Shown here piece after piece: positions 23,832 to 32,427 of a stretch of 64,000 nt of DNA. The notes under the pieces were generated by a model. It ran no database searches. It was not told the DNA's origin and worked only from the letters and a program-made list of their open reading frames with translations. The translations under genes were made by a program, and so were the position numbers. Source of the stretch: GCA-2711565 sp963674935 (GTDB lineage Bacteria > Bacteroidota > Bacteroidia > Bacteroidales > GCA-2711565); assembly GCA_963674935.2 (NCBI GenBank), contig CAXXWZ010000002.1, forward strand, positions 744,001 through 808,000, in the 5' to 3' direction. How positions within the stretch are numbered: position 1 is the first letter of the stretch; the number at the start of each line of letters is the position of its first letter.

Positions 23832-26588
23832 TTATTGATGAATGATTTTTTTAGAAATTAAATGATCATCAATTATTAAGTTGACTATATAAATTCCTAT
23901 TGGGAATGTTGTTAAATCAATAGATTTTAAATATAAACCTTTTACATTAAATTTTTCTTCCGAGAATACCATTCTACCTGCCGGATCATAAATTATCAGT
24001 TGAAGCTTTTTCGCATCAGTATTATCATATGAAATAGTTACATAATTATTCGCAGGATTTGGAAAAGCTTTAAAAGCTTTTTCAGGATCGTTGTTATCAT
24101 CGGATTCCTCTCGGGGTATTTGAGTGTAGGCTAAGCCTCTGCCATGGGTAGCAGCTAAAATGGTTTGATCAGATTCTCTTAATTGTAGCATATCAACCCT
24201 TACGTTTGCCAAGCCATTTGATAGCGGAATCCAAGTTGGATTTTCTAGTTTAAGCTCTTCTGTTGCCCATACACCTACTTCTGTTGCAAGAAATGCTTTA
24301 TTGGAATTATGAGGATGATATAAGGCCCAACGGATTGGCATGTCGGGTAAATTATTTTCTATATTTTCCCAATTTTGTCCACCATTAAAAGTTTGCCAAA
24401 CTGAGGATACACCATAATTGGAAAATGTAACGAGTAATGTGTCTTCAGATGCGCCAACGGCAACGCATGAAATATTTGCCGTAGGAAAATCAGTACTTCC
24501 GATTTCTGTGGTTGAAGGTATGTTTTGTGCATTTTCAACCTTAAATAATCTTCCGGATTGAGTTCCAGCAAATAAAGTTGATGTGTTGTCTGGAGAATGC
24601 GGAGAAACCGCAATATGTGAAAATGGCACATTTACATCTGAAGTGATCTGTATTAAGCTTTCCTGCGGGGTGAAAGGAATTCCGGATACTTTTAATAATT
24701 TATTCTTATTGGCGTTTAAAAAAGTAGTTGCATTGGCATAAAGGGTGTTCAACCGATCATCATAATCAGCAGGGTTAATGAAAGTGCCCGTTTGATAATA
24801 CGTTGCTGCCTGGGTATTAAATTTGAAATTATCACTTGAAAAGAAAAAATATCGATTATAGTAAATTGAAGAAATTAAAATATTTGGTTCATTCTGATCA
24901 ATAAAGCAGTAAGCTCCATCTCCACCATCAATTCGGCTATTAAAAGAAATTGGACTACCAGCATACCTTACTGTACCGTTATCTTGTAAACCTCCGATAA
25001 AAATGTTCGTTCCTGCCCGTGGATCCATTGCACAACTATAAAATTGTAAGCTATTATAATTGTTGTTTTTTTGTTCAAAAGCCGGCTGTACTTGGGTGGC
25101 AGATGAGGTATAAAAGACTCCCCCATCTGTTGTTATAACCATCTCGTTTGAACTATTATTCAAGAACAAAATTTTATGAATATCGGCATGAACATATCTA
25201 TCCGTAACGCCATAATACATCCCTGTCCAGTCAGACACTTTTCTCCAACTGTTTCCACCATTGGTTGATTTGTAAGTGTCTAAACCTCCCACAAAAACAG
25301 TATTTTCATCGTTGGGGTCAACAGCTGCGGCCAATGCGTGCCAACCTATACTTGCCCAATAATATGAGCCTTCATTTGGAATATTTACCGCTGACCATGC
25401 TTGTCCCTTATTTGTCGATTTTAAAATGTATTTCCCCTCCGAGTGTTTAAAGCCATTTTCTTGATTAATCCAAGCAACATCAATCAGTGCATAAATAATA
25501 TCAGGATTTGAAGGAGCACAGGCTAAAATTACCCGACCTGGAATATTATATTCACTAGTTGAATTTTCGATGATAGATACATAATCATCAATAATTGTCC
25601 ATGAACCAATTGTCCCTGCATCAGAAAATAATATGGTAGCACCCCCATGATCTTCAATGTTTCTCATGCTGCCAATAAAAATTCTTCCATCTGCCCCAAT
25701 TTCAATATCGGCGGGAGTATAAGGTTTATCGCTTCCGATAATATCTGGTAATACTTGTTCCCAATTTGTTCCATTATCGACAGAGCGATACAATCCATCT
25801 GTTGGCATACTTTCGTGGTTCAGGCCTTTGTATACTCCAGATGTTATACAAGCATAAATAACACTTAATCCGTCTTCGGTTCTTATCCTGATATCTGTGA
25901 TATATTTAAAATTTTCTGTTGAAAGTAAAAGCTCCCAGTTCACTCCACCATTATTTGTTTTCCATATACCAGCTCCTACACCCGACGATTCACGATAAAT
26001 TGTGAATGCGGTTTGAGCTTCACCTGTTCCAACATAAAAAGTATTCGGATCGATTGGATCTGAAACGATACAACTTACTACCAGGTTACTCCAAAATCCT
26101 TCAACAGGCATCCAAGGTGATTCGTTGTTTTTAAAGTCAGTGTTCACCCAAAGACCCCCTGTTACCGAACCAGCCCAAGCCTTATTACCTGAATTGTCGA
26201 GCGGATCAATCATAAAAGCTCTGGTGCGTCCGGCCATATTTGAAGGAACTTCTTCCCAAATTATATCTGCTGCAAATGTATTCGAGTTTTTTTGTTTGTT
26301 AATAGATTTAGTTTCATTGAATGCGACTTGTAGTCTTTCAGATGGAACCCTTTTCACTTTGGGGTCAAGGGTCATGAAATAATTTTGAATTGCTGCAAGA
26401 TCAGGTCTGGTGGGTTTTGGAAGCTCATCCAATGCTTCTTCACTTAGTTGCGGAATGTGCTCATATTCATGTACTAAAAATTGCTCATATTGAAATCTTG
26501 CACTTGGCTGTTTGTAATTTTGATAAATTAAAAAAAAGATAAAAATGAGTGAAATAAAAAAGACCGATTCTAAATAGCTTTTTTTCAT
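23832..26588 (-). CDS. T9SS-exported Asp-box (sortilin-like) repeat protein
   Basis: Large extracellular or surface protein. An N-terminal hydrophobic segment (residues 5-22) serves for Sec export. A beta-propeller region of about 700 residues carries at least five Asp-box repeats (S/T-x-N/D-x-G-x-x-W): TNNGGVNW, SVDNGTNW, STNKGQAW, STNGGNSW and FNGGQNW. The C-terminal 80 residues (FPNPANNYVTISYDN onward, ending KKIIHQ) are a type A T9SS sorting domain. Asp-box propellers occur in glycosidases, sortilins and adhesins; no catalytic residues are recognisable, so an enzymatic role is not claimed. It has its own promoter-like box. Confidence 0.88.
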   Translation of the reverse strand: MKKSYLESVFFISLIFIFFLIYQNYKQPSARFQYEQFLVHEYEHIPQLSEEALDELPKPTRPDLAAIQNYFMTLDPKVKRVPSERLQVAFNETKSINKQKNSNTFAADIIWEEVPSNMAGRTRAFMIDPLDNSGNKAWAGSVTGGLWVNTDFKNNESPWMPVEGFWSNLVVSCIVSDPIDPNTFYVGTGEAQTAFTIYRESSGVGAGIWKTNNGGVNWELLLSTENFKYITDIRIRTEDGLSVIYACITSGVYKGLNHESMPTDGLYRSVDNGTNWEQVLPDIIGSDKPYTPADIEIGADGRIFIGSMRNIEDHGGATILFSDAGTIGSWTIIDDYVSIIENSTSEYNIPGRVILACAPSNPDIIYALIDVAWINQENGFKHSEGKYILKSTNKGQAWSAVNIPNEGSYYWASIGWHALAAAVDPNDENTVFVGGLDTYKSTNGGNSWRKVSDWTGMYYGVTDRYVHADIHKILFLNNSSNEMVITTDGGVFYTSSATQVQPAFEQKNNNYNSLQFYSCAMDPRAGTNIFIGGLQDNGTVRYAGSPISFNSRIDGGDGAYCFIDQNEPNILISSIYYNRYFFFSSDNFKFNTQAATYYQTGTFINPADYDDRLNTLYANATTFLNANKNKLLKVSGIPFTPQESLIQITSDVNVPFSHIAVSPHSPDNTSTLFAGTQSGRLFKVENAQNIPSTTEIGSTDFPTANISCVAVGASEDTLLVTFSNYGVSSVWQTFNGGQNWENIENNLPDMPIRWALYHPHNSNKAFLATEVGVWATEELKLENPTWIPLSNGLANVRVDMLQLRESDQTILAATHGRGLAYTQIPREESDDNNDPEKAFKAFPNPANNYVTISYDNTDAKKLQLIIYDPAGRMVFSEEKFNVKGLYLKSIDLTTFPIGIYIVNLIIDDHLISKKIIHQ

Positions 26589-26622
26589 AAGGTTAAAAAT
26601 AAAAATTATTTTGTAGGAAAGT

Positions 26623-26630
26623 CAAAGATA
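26623..26630 (-). promoter_or_regulatory. -7 promoter element of the T9SS protein gene
   Basis: Minus strand TATCTTTG, 34 bases before the start codon at 26588. Confidence 0.45.
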
Positions 26631-26744
26631 CGAACATCTGCGTCCTAATTGCCATTGTTTAAGAATGAGAAGCTAAATTATATATTGCTTTTCGGATTTA
26701 ATAATCATCATTAATTTAAAAATGAAAATTCAATTTTTATCAAA

Positions 26745-26777
26745 AAGAAAAAGCCTGCACTATAAAAGTGCAGGCTT
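26745..26777 (-). terminator. Terminator of tRNA-Phe
   Basis: Perfect 10-bp stem AAGCCTGCAC (26751-26760) / GTGCAGGCTT (26768-26777) with a 7-base loop, followed on the minus strand by TTTCTTTTTG. It lies 10 bases after the mature tRNA 3' end. Confidence 0.8.
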
Positions 26778-26786
26778 AGTTTTGGG

Positions 26787-26859
<73 letters not shown>

Positions 26860-26875
26860 GTCCTCTTTGGTGGCG

Positions 26876-26883
26876 CAAATTTA
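26876..26883 (-). promoter_or_regulatory. -7 promoter element of tRNA-Phe
   Basis: Minus strand TAAATTTG, 16 bases upstream of the mature tRNA 5' end. Confidence 0.55.
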
Positions 26884-26944
26884 CGAAGTTTTTTTAATTT
26901 CAGAAATTTTTTTTCAAAAACAGTCTTTTTTTGGTTCAGATATG

Positions 26945-26952
26945 TATTTTTG
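26945..26952 (+). promoter_or_regulatory. -7 promoter element of the coaX cluster
   Basis: TATTTTTG matches TAnnTTTG and lies 26 bases before the coaX start codon. Confidence 0.5.
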
Positions 26953-26978
26953 CATACTTATCTTATTGATTCACACGA

Positions 26979-27710
26979 ATGAAGTTAATTATCGATTTTG
27001 GCAATACATTTACCAAACTTGCAGTTTTTCGGCAATACATCATTATTAAGCAATATCAGTTTAATAATTTAAATGTTATTGATATTGAAAATATTATAGA
27101 AAAATATCCACAAATTCGATCAGTGATCGTTTCTTCTGTAATTAACTATTCGGATGAAATCAAACAATATTTAAAAAATAAATTATCATTTTTTGAACTT
27201 GATCATCTTACACTAATACCTATCATTAATAAATATAAAAGCCCTAAAACATTGGGTAAGGATCGAATTGCAGCGGTTGTTGCAGCCGCCACTCTTTATC
27301 CAAATAAGCATGTGCTTGTTATAGATGCCGGAACATGTATTACCTATGATTTAGTTAACGATAATAAAGAGTACTTTGGAGGGTCGATTAGCCCGGGAAT
27401 CAATATGCGATTTAAGGCTCTGCATGAGTTTACGAGTAATCTTCCTTATGTTGAAGCAAATAAGGTTGATTATTTAATAGGGTCAAATACAGAAGAATCA
27501 ATCTTATCTGGTGTATATAATGGTCTAATTCATGAAATTGATGGTATAATATGGTCGTATAAAGAAAATTATGAAAATTTAACAGTTATTTTAAGTGGTG
27601 GGGATTATATTTATTTTGATAAAAGACTAAAAAATAACATCTTTGCACTCCCAAATATTGTTATGATTGGGTTAAATGTAATACTGGAATTTAATGAGCG
27701 TAAAAAATAG
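26979..27710 (+). CDS. coaX: Type III pantothenate kinase
   Basis: First step of coenzyme A synthesis: ATP-dependent phosphorylation of pantothenate. ASKHA-fold motifs: LIIDFGNTFTKLAVF (phosphate 1, residues 3-17), LGKDRIAAVVAA (about 93-104), VIDAGTCITYDLV (phosphate 2, about 114-126) and GGSISPGINMRF. The IleI-like feedback or other kinase types are not seen. Length 243 is typical. It heads a plus-strand cluster and overlaps the next gene by 17 bases, an arrangement common in Bacteroidota although the neighbours serve the outer membrane. Confidence 0.95.
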   Translation: MKLIIDFGNTFTKLAVFRQYIIIKQYQFNNLNVIDIENIIEKYPQIRSVIVSSVINYSDEIKQYLKNKLSFFELDHLTLIPIINKYKSPKTLGKDRIAAVVAAATLYPNKHVLVIDAGTCITYDLVNDNKEYFGGSISPGINMRFKALHEFTSNLPYVEANKVDYLIGSNTEESILSGVYNGLIHEIDGIIWSYKENYENLTVILSGGDYIYFDKRLKNNIFALPNIVMIGLNVILEFNERKK

Positions 27711-28977
27711 TAGTTTTCGAATTCTAATAATTGGGTTGATATTACTTATTCATTCTTCTTTGTTGGCGCAAACCAGAACAACCTCACCTTACTCAATATT
27801 TGGATTGGGAGAAATCAATAATACCTTTAATGTTAAAAGCCTTTCGATGGGAGGAATTAGCTACTCTATTTTTGATAACAGTACTATTAATTTCGCAAAC
27901 CCTGCATCGTACGCTGCATTCGATACCCTTGCTTTTATTTTTGACGCCGGAATGTTAGCCAATAATCTTTCACTCAAAACGACAGGAATTTCAGAACAAA
28001 CAAGTTATGCATCCCTAAATTATTTATCACTTGGGTTCTCCGTTAATCGATGGTGGAAAACAAGTTTTGGTCTTGTTCCTTATAGCAACGTAGGCTATAA
28101 TTATGGATATGTAGATAATATTGTGAATGTTGGTGATGTTCAGTTTTATGATGAGGGTAGTGGAGGAATAAATCAAATTTATTGGGGTCATGCCATTAAA
28201 ATTGATAAGCATTTTTCGGTTGGGATTAATCTAAGCTATTATTTTGGTGCTATTGATAAAGTAAGGTCTGTAGGATTTTCGGATACAACAAACTTTATTT
28301 CAACACATTTTAGTAATTCTATTTCGATCAATGATTTTAATATTAGTTATGGATTGCATTACCAAACTAAAATCAATGATTTAACCATAGATTTAGGTGC
28401 AGTTTTTAGTAGTAAGGCTTCATTAAAGGCAACCCGAGAAGAATTTGCCAGAACCTTTGTTCCTGTTTATACTGATGTTGAACAATTTATTGATACAATA
28501 TCGCATACAGTTGATAATTATGGAAAAGTTGTTATTCCAAAAAACTTTGGTTTTAGCGTGATGTTGTCTGAAAAAAATAAATGGAAAATTGGGGCTGAAT
28601 TTCAAAAGCAATATTGGGAAGAATATCAGTCATTTAATATGAGTGACTCATTGAAAAGCACCTTCAGACTTGGATTAGGCTTTGAAATAATTCCCAATTA
28701 TAACAGCGTAAGCTCCTATTTTAAAAGAGTGAGTTATCGGTTTGGTTTTAGATATGAACAAACGCCATTTTCAATCAACAATACGCGAATAAATGATTTT
28801 GGCATAAGTTTTGGAGTTGGATTACCATTAAGGAATTCAAGATCAACTGTTAACTTAGCAATGGAATATGGTCAAAGAGGAACGATGAAGAATAATTTAA
28901 TTCGGGAAAACTATTTTAAATTTATGATTGGAATAACCATGCACCAGGGTTGGTTTCACAAAAGAAAATATGACTAA
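27694..28977 (+). CDS. Outer-membrane beta-barrel protein of the coaX-lptC cluster
   Basis: Signal peptide at residues 1-25 (ILIIGLILLIHSSLLAQ). The opening TRTTSPYSIFGLGEI and the block SMGGISYSIFDNSTINFANPASYAAFDTLAF are characteristic of a Bacteroidota family of FadL- or PorV-like barrel proteins. The rest alternates hydrophobic and polar residues, as expected of transmembrane strands, and ends in an aromatic-rich strand. The specific function is unknown. Its fixed position between coaX and the TPR and lptC genes suggests an envelope-biogenesis role. It overlaps coaX by 17 bases. Confidence 0.8.
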   Translation: MSVKNSSFRILIIGLILLIHSSLLAQTRTTSPYSIFGLGEINNTFNVKSLSMGGISYSIFDNSTINFANPASYAAFDTLAFIFDAGMLANNLSLKTTGISEQTSYASLNYLSLGFSVNRWWKTSFGLVPYSNVGYNYGYVDNIVNVGDVQFYDEGSGGINQIYWGHAIKIDKHFSVGINLSYYFGAIDKVRSVGFSDTTNFISTHFSNSISINDFNISYGLHYQTKINDLTIDLGAVFSSKASLKATREEFARTFVPVYTDVEQFIDTISHTVDNYGKVVIPKNFGFSVMLSEKNKWKIGAEFQKQYWEEYQSFNMSDSLKSTFRLGLGFEIIPNYNSVSSYFKRVSYRFGFRYEQTPFSINNTRINDFGISFGVGLPLRNSRSTVNLAMEYGQRGTMKNNLIRENYFKFMIGITMHQGWFHKRKYD

Positions 28978-28995
28978 CATTAAATATACATAATT

Positions 28996-30342
28996 ATGAA
29001 AACGAAAATTACATTCATTTTGTTACTTGTCGGGATGATAATAAGCCCAAGCATAAGTGTAATAGGACAAGATGATTCAAAATTCGGGAAAGACCCTGAC
29101 GCGTGTAAAATCAATATTTCATTATACACTGAGTTTTTTAGGCAATGGAAAGATTCTAAGTATAAGAGCGAAGTTATTAAAGACGCAATTAAGCCATGGA
29201 GAAATGTGCTTTTAAATTGTCCTGCTGCTCAGGAATCAACTTATACTAATGGTGTCAGAATTATGACTTATCTTATTGGGAAGGAAAAAAACGAAGCATT
29301 GAGAGAAAAATATATCGATACCTTAATGCTGTTGTACGACAAAAGGATAGAATATTTTGGTAAAGAGGGAAGTATTTTAGCAAGAAAAGGAAATGACTAT
29401 TATAAATACAGAACTCAAAACTTTGAGGAAGCTAATGCGATTTTTAGTAGATCAATTGAGCTTCTTGGTAATAACTCTCAGGGACCAATTCTAAATTTTT
29501 ATTTTCGTACCATGGCAAAAATGGTTAGAGAAGAAGTTGTTGAAAAAGCTTCAATTATTGATGCATATGATAGAGTAAGTGCAATCATCGATTTTAATAT
29601 TAATAAATATGCAAATGATGACAGGAGGCTTGAGAACTGGAAAAATATAAAAGGAAATATTGAAGCCGAATTTGAGCCATTTGCAACTTGTGAAGATTTG
29701 ATTTCTATTTATCAAATAAAATATGATGCTAATAAAGAAGATCTTCAGTTGCTGAATAAAATTATCGACATTCTTGATAAGAAAGGATGTGTAGAATCCC
29801 AACTGTATTTCGATGCAACGGTTCAATTGTATAAAATGGAGCCATCACCAGCTTCTGCATATTTAATTGGAAGAATGTATTTAAAAGACAAAAAATATGC
29901 TGAAGCGCTGCCATATTTAAATCAGGCAACTGCCTTAGAAAATGAAGAAGACTTAGCAAAAATCTATTTCTATATGGCATTGGTTAATCAAAGTCAAAAT
30001 AAAGTTTCTGAAGCAAGGAATAATGCAAGAAAAGCTATTGAAAACAATCCTAACTATGGTGAGGCTTATATTTTAATCGGAGACTTATATGGTACTACCG
30101 CAAAAGACTGTGGAGATAATGATTTAACAAGTCGGGTTGGATATTGGGCAGCCGTTGATAAATACCTAAAAGCAAAACAGGTTGACCCATCAATTGCAGA
30201 TGATGCAAATGGACGAATTAGAGAATATTCGGCCCATTTTCCAACAACAGAAACCATTTTCTTCTATAACTTAAAAGAAGGTGAAACATATAAGATTGAA
30301 TGTTGGATTAATGAAACAACTAAAGTTAGAGCAGCAAAATAA
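28996..30342 (+). CDS. TPR-repeat periplasmic protein
   Basis: Signal peptide at residues 1-25 (ITFILLLVGMIISPSISVIGQ). Helical repeats fill the rest. The clearest TPR-like units are about residues 270-360 (PASAYLIGRMYLKDKKYAEALPYLNQA and NPNYGEAYILIGDLYG). Such proteins serve as scaffolds. It sits between the barrel protein and lptC on one strand with a gap of only 18 bases upstream and 9 downstream, so it is part of the same operon. The partner is unknown; an outer-membrane assembly role is inferred from context only. Confidence 0.8.
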   Translation: MKTKITFILLLVGMIISPSISVIGQDDSKFGKDPDACKINISLYTEFFRQWKDSKYKSEVIKDAIKPWRNVLLNCPAAQESTYTNGVRIMTYLIGKEKNEALREKYIDTLMLLYDKRIEYFGKEGSILARKGNDYYKYRTQNFEEANAIFSRSIELLGNNSQGPILNFYFRTMAKMVREEVVEKASIIDAYDRVSAIIDFNINKYANDDRRLENWKNIKGNIEAEFEPFATCEDLISIYQIKYDANKEDLQLLNKIIDILDKKGCVESQLYFDATVQLYKMEPSPASAYLIGRMYLKDKKYAEALPYLNQATALENEEDLAKIYFYMALVNQSQNKVSEARNNARKAIENNPNYGEAYILIGDLYGTTAKDCGDNDLTSRVGYWAAVDKYLKAKQVDPSIADDANGRIREYSAHFPTTETIFFYNLKEGETYKIECWINETTKVRAAK

Positions 30343-30351
30343 TTAAAGTAG

Positions 30352-30927
30352 TTGAAAATCTTTAAATTAAACAGTTTACTGATCGTAAAAAGCATTGTTC
30401 TGCTTCTGGGCATAACAATGCTTTTTTCGTGTAAAAATAACATGAGCGAAGTAAGTGCGCTTATGGTAAAAGATTCGATTCCCGATCTAACAGCCAAAAA
30501 TTTCGAATTTCTTAGAAGTACCTCTGGTAGAATTGTCGCAAAACTTCAAAGCCCTCTTATGGAGCAATATGATGGAGATGATTCGTACATTGTCTTTCCT
30601 GAAGGTTTTAAGGTTGAATTTTACGATGAATTTATGGTGGTTGAATCAATAATTACAGCCGATTACGGCATTAATTATGTGAAGAAAAAATTACTTAATG
30701 CAAAAAATAATGTGATTGTAATTAACTTTACTAAAGATGAGCAGTTGAATACCGATGATTTAGTGTGGGATCAACGAAAAGAAAAAATTTATTCGAACTC
30801 GAATGTTAAAATTACAAGGCCAACAGAAGTTTTGTATGGAAGTGGATTCAGCTCTGATGAACAGTTTAAACTATATGAGGTATACAAATCAAAAGGAGAA
30901 GTTGAGGTGGACGAAAAAAGCAAATAA
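30352..30927 (+). CDS. lptC: LPS export protein LptC-like lipoprotein
   Basis: LptC bridges lipopolysaccharide from the inner-membrane LptBFG to LptA. The protein begins with a lipoprotein-type signal (LLLGITMLFSCKNN, lipobox Cys about residue 27), unlike the uncleaved anchor of E. coli LptC but common in Bacteroidota. The remainder, NFEFLRSTSGRIVAKLQSP, YDEFMVVESIITADYGINY and VYGSGFSSDEQFKLYEV in outline, shows the jelly-roll pattern of the LptC/YrbK family. Start is TTG at 30352; no suitable ATG precedes the signal. It is embedded in the coaX-CNNM cluster. Confidence 0.85.
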   Translation: MKIFKLNSLLIVKSIVLLLGITMLFSCKNNMSEVSALMVKDSIPDLTAKNFEFLRSTSGRIVAKLQSPLMEQYDGDDSYIVFPEGFKVEFYDEFMVVESIITADYGINYVKKKLLNAKNNVIVINFTKDEQLNTDDLVWDQRKEKIYSNSNVKITRPTEVLYGSGFSSDEQFKLYEVYKSKGEVEVDEKSK

Positions 30928-30951
30928 ATGATGAGTCATAATTTTTAGTAA

Positions 30952-32226
30952 ATGGATAATTGGACAATTGTAGTTATAACCCTTATTTTATCTGGTTTCT
31001 TTTCAGGTATTGAAATTGCTTTCGTAAGTTCAAATCGGTTAAAAATTGAATTAGATAAAAGTAAAGGATTTTATAGCGCACGAATTATTGCATCATTTGC
31101 AAGTGTGCCATCTAAATTTATTGGGGCACTTTTACTTGGTAATAATATTGCGCTCGTACTTTATGGTATCGCGATGACCAACATTCTTACTCCCTTTTTT
31201 GTAAGGTTGTATATTAGCCCTTTTAACACAGAGTTTTTTATTTTAATCAGTCAAACAATTATTGCCACTTTAATTATACTGGTCACTGCTGAATTTTTAC
31301 CAAAGGTGTTATTTCGAATAAAGCCGAATGCAGTATTAAAATTTTTCGCAATCCCTATTCGAATAATTTATTTCTTTTTATATCCATTTGTGTTCGTTTT
31401 TATAGGATTTTCTGAATTCGTTTTAAAAAAATTATTTAGGCTAGATTTTAAAAAAGAAGATTATAATTTTAGCCCGATTGATCTTGGAGATTATGTGAAG
31501 GAGTTTACTCAGGGAGAAAATGATGAAAGTGAAATATCACAAGAAATCCAAATTTTTCAAAACGCAATAGATTTTCAAAATATTAAGCTGAGAGAGTGCA
31601 TGAGCCCGCGAACTGAAATTGTTGCTTTGGATGAAAGTGATAGTGTTGATGAACTGCGATCAAATTTTATAGCTTCAGGACATTCAAAAATTTTAATCTT
31701 TCGGGAAAATATTGATAATATTATTGGTTATACGCATTCGTATGACATGTTTAAAAAACCGGAAAAAATAATTGAAATTTTACGCTCAATCATTATTGTA
31801 CCTGAAACCATGCTTGCAAATAAAGTACTGTCCATGATGTTAACGGAAAACAAAAGTGTTGCAGTTGTGGTTGATGAATTCGGGGGTACCTCCGGAATGA
31901 TTACAATGGAAGATATTATTGAAGAAATATTTGGCGAAATAGAAGATGAGCATGATATTGAAGATTTAGTAGAAAAACAGCTAAATGATGATGAGTTCTT
32001 GTTCTCGGGAAGATTAGAAATTGATTACTTAAATGAAAAATACAATTTAAATATCCCTACATCTGAGGATTATGAAACACTAGCCGGCTATATTATTCAT
32101 CATTATGAAAGTATTCCTCTGCTAAATGAAAGCATGAAAATACACAATTATAATTTCAAGATTATAGCAGCCGAACAAAATAGAATCGAGTTGATTAGTT
32201 TAAAGGTTCGTGCCCACGATCTTTAA
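30952..32226 (+). CDS. CNNM/CorC-type transporter (GldE-like)
   Basis: Inner-membrane protein with an N-terminal DUF21/CNNM domain (residues 1-165, three to four membrane segments; FFSGIEIAFVSSNRLKIELDKSKG is the signature), a CBS pair (about 205-325, CMSPRTEIVALDES and VVVDEFGGTSGMITMEDIIEEIFGEIEDEHD) and a C-terminal CorC/HlyC domain (about 335-420). CNNM proteins export Mg2+ or related cations. Members in this gene context have been called hemolysin-like or GldE-like; a role in gliding cannot be inferred here. It lies 24 bases after lptC. Confidence 0.9.
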   Translation: MDNWTIVVITLILSGFFSGIEIAFVSSNRLKIELDKSKGFYSARIIASFASVPSKFIGALLLGNNIALVLYGIAMTNILTPFFVRLYISPFNTEFFILISQTIIATLIILVTAEFLPKVLFRIKPNAVLKFFAIPIRIIYFFLYPFVFVFIGFSEFVLKKLFRLDFKKEDYNFSPIDLGDYVKEFTQGENDESEISQEIQIFQNAIDFQNIKLRECMSPRTEIVALDESDSVDELRSNFIASGHSKILIFRENIDNIIGYTHSYDMFKKPEKIIEILRSIIIVPETMLANKVLSMMLTENKSVAVVVDEFGGTSGMITMEDIIEEIFGEIEDEHDIEDLVEKQLNDDEFLFSGRLEIDYLNEKYNLNIPTSEDYETLAGYIIHHYESIPLLNESMKIHNYNFKIIAAEQNRIELISLKVRAHDL

Positions 32227-32395
32227 TGTGTTGATATATCCTTGATAATTTTTAATCAAAAAATTTACTTAATACACTAATATTCCGTATTAAAAAAATA
32301 TTTCTATCTAAAAAATCATTTAAGTTGCTGTAATTATGGCAATTAGCACATAAAGCTTTGTGCTACATTTTTTTTTAAATATGAACTTTCTGTTG

Positions 32396-32404
32396 TACAT
32401 TTGC
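32396..32404 (+). promoter_or_regulatory. -7 promoter element of the PpiD-like gene
   Basis: TACATTTGC matches TAnnTTTG and lies 23 bases before the ATG at 32428. It also covers the alternative TTG start at 32401, which argues against that start. Confidence 0.55.
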
Positions 32405-32427
32405 AAACTCTAAAAAAGTATAATAAG

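Noticed and set aside
32401..32427. TTG start for the PpiD-like gene
   Set aside because: It is part of the TACATTTGC promoter box, so it would not be in the mRNA.
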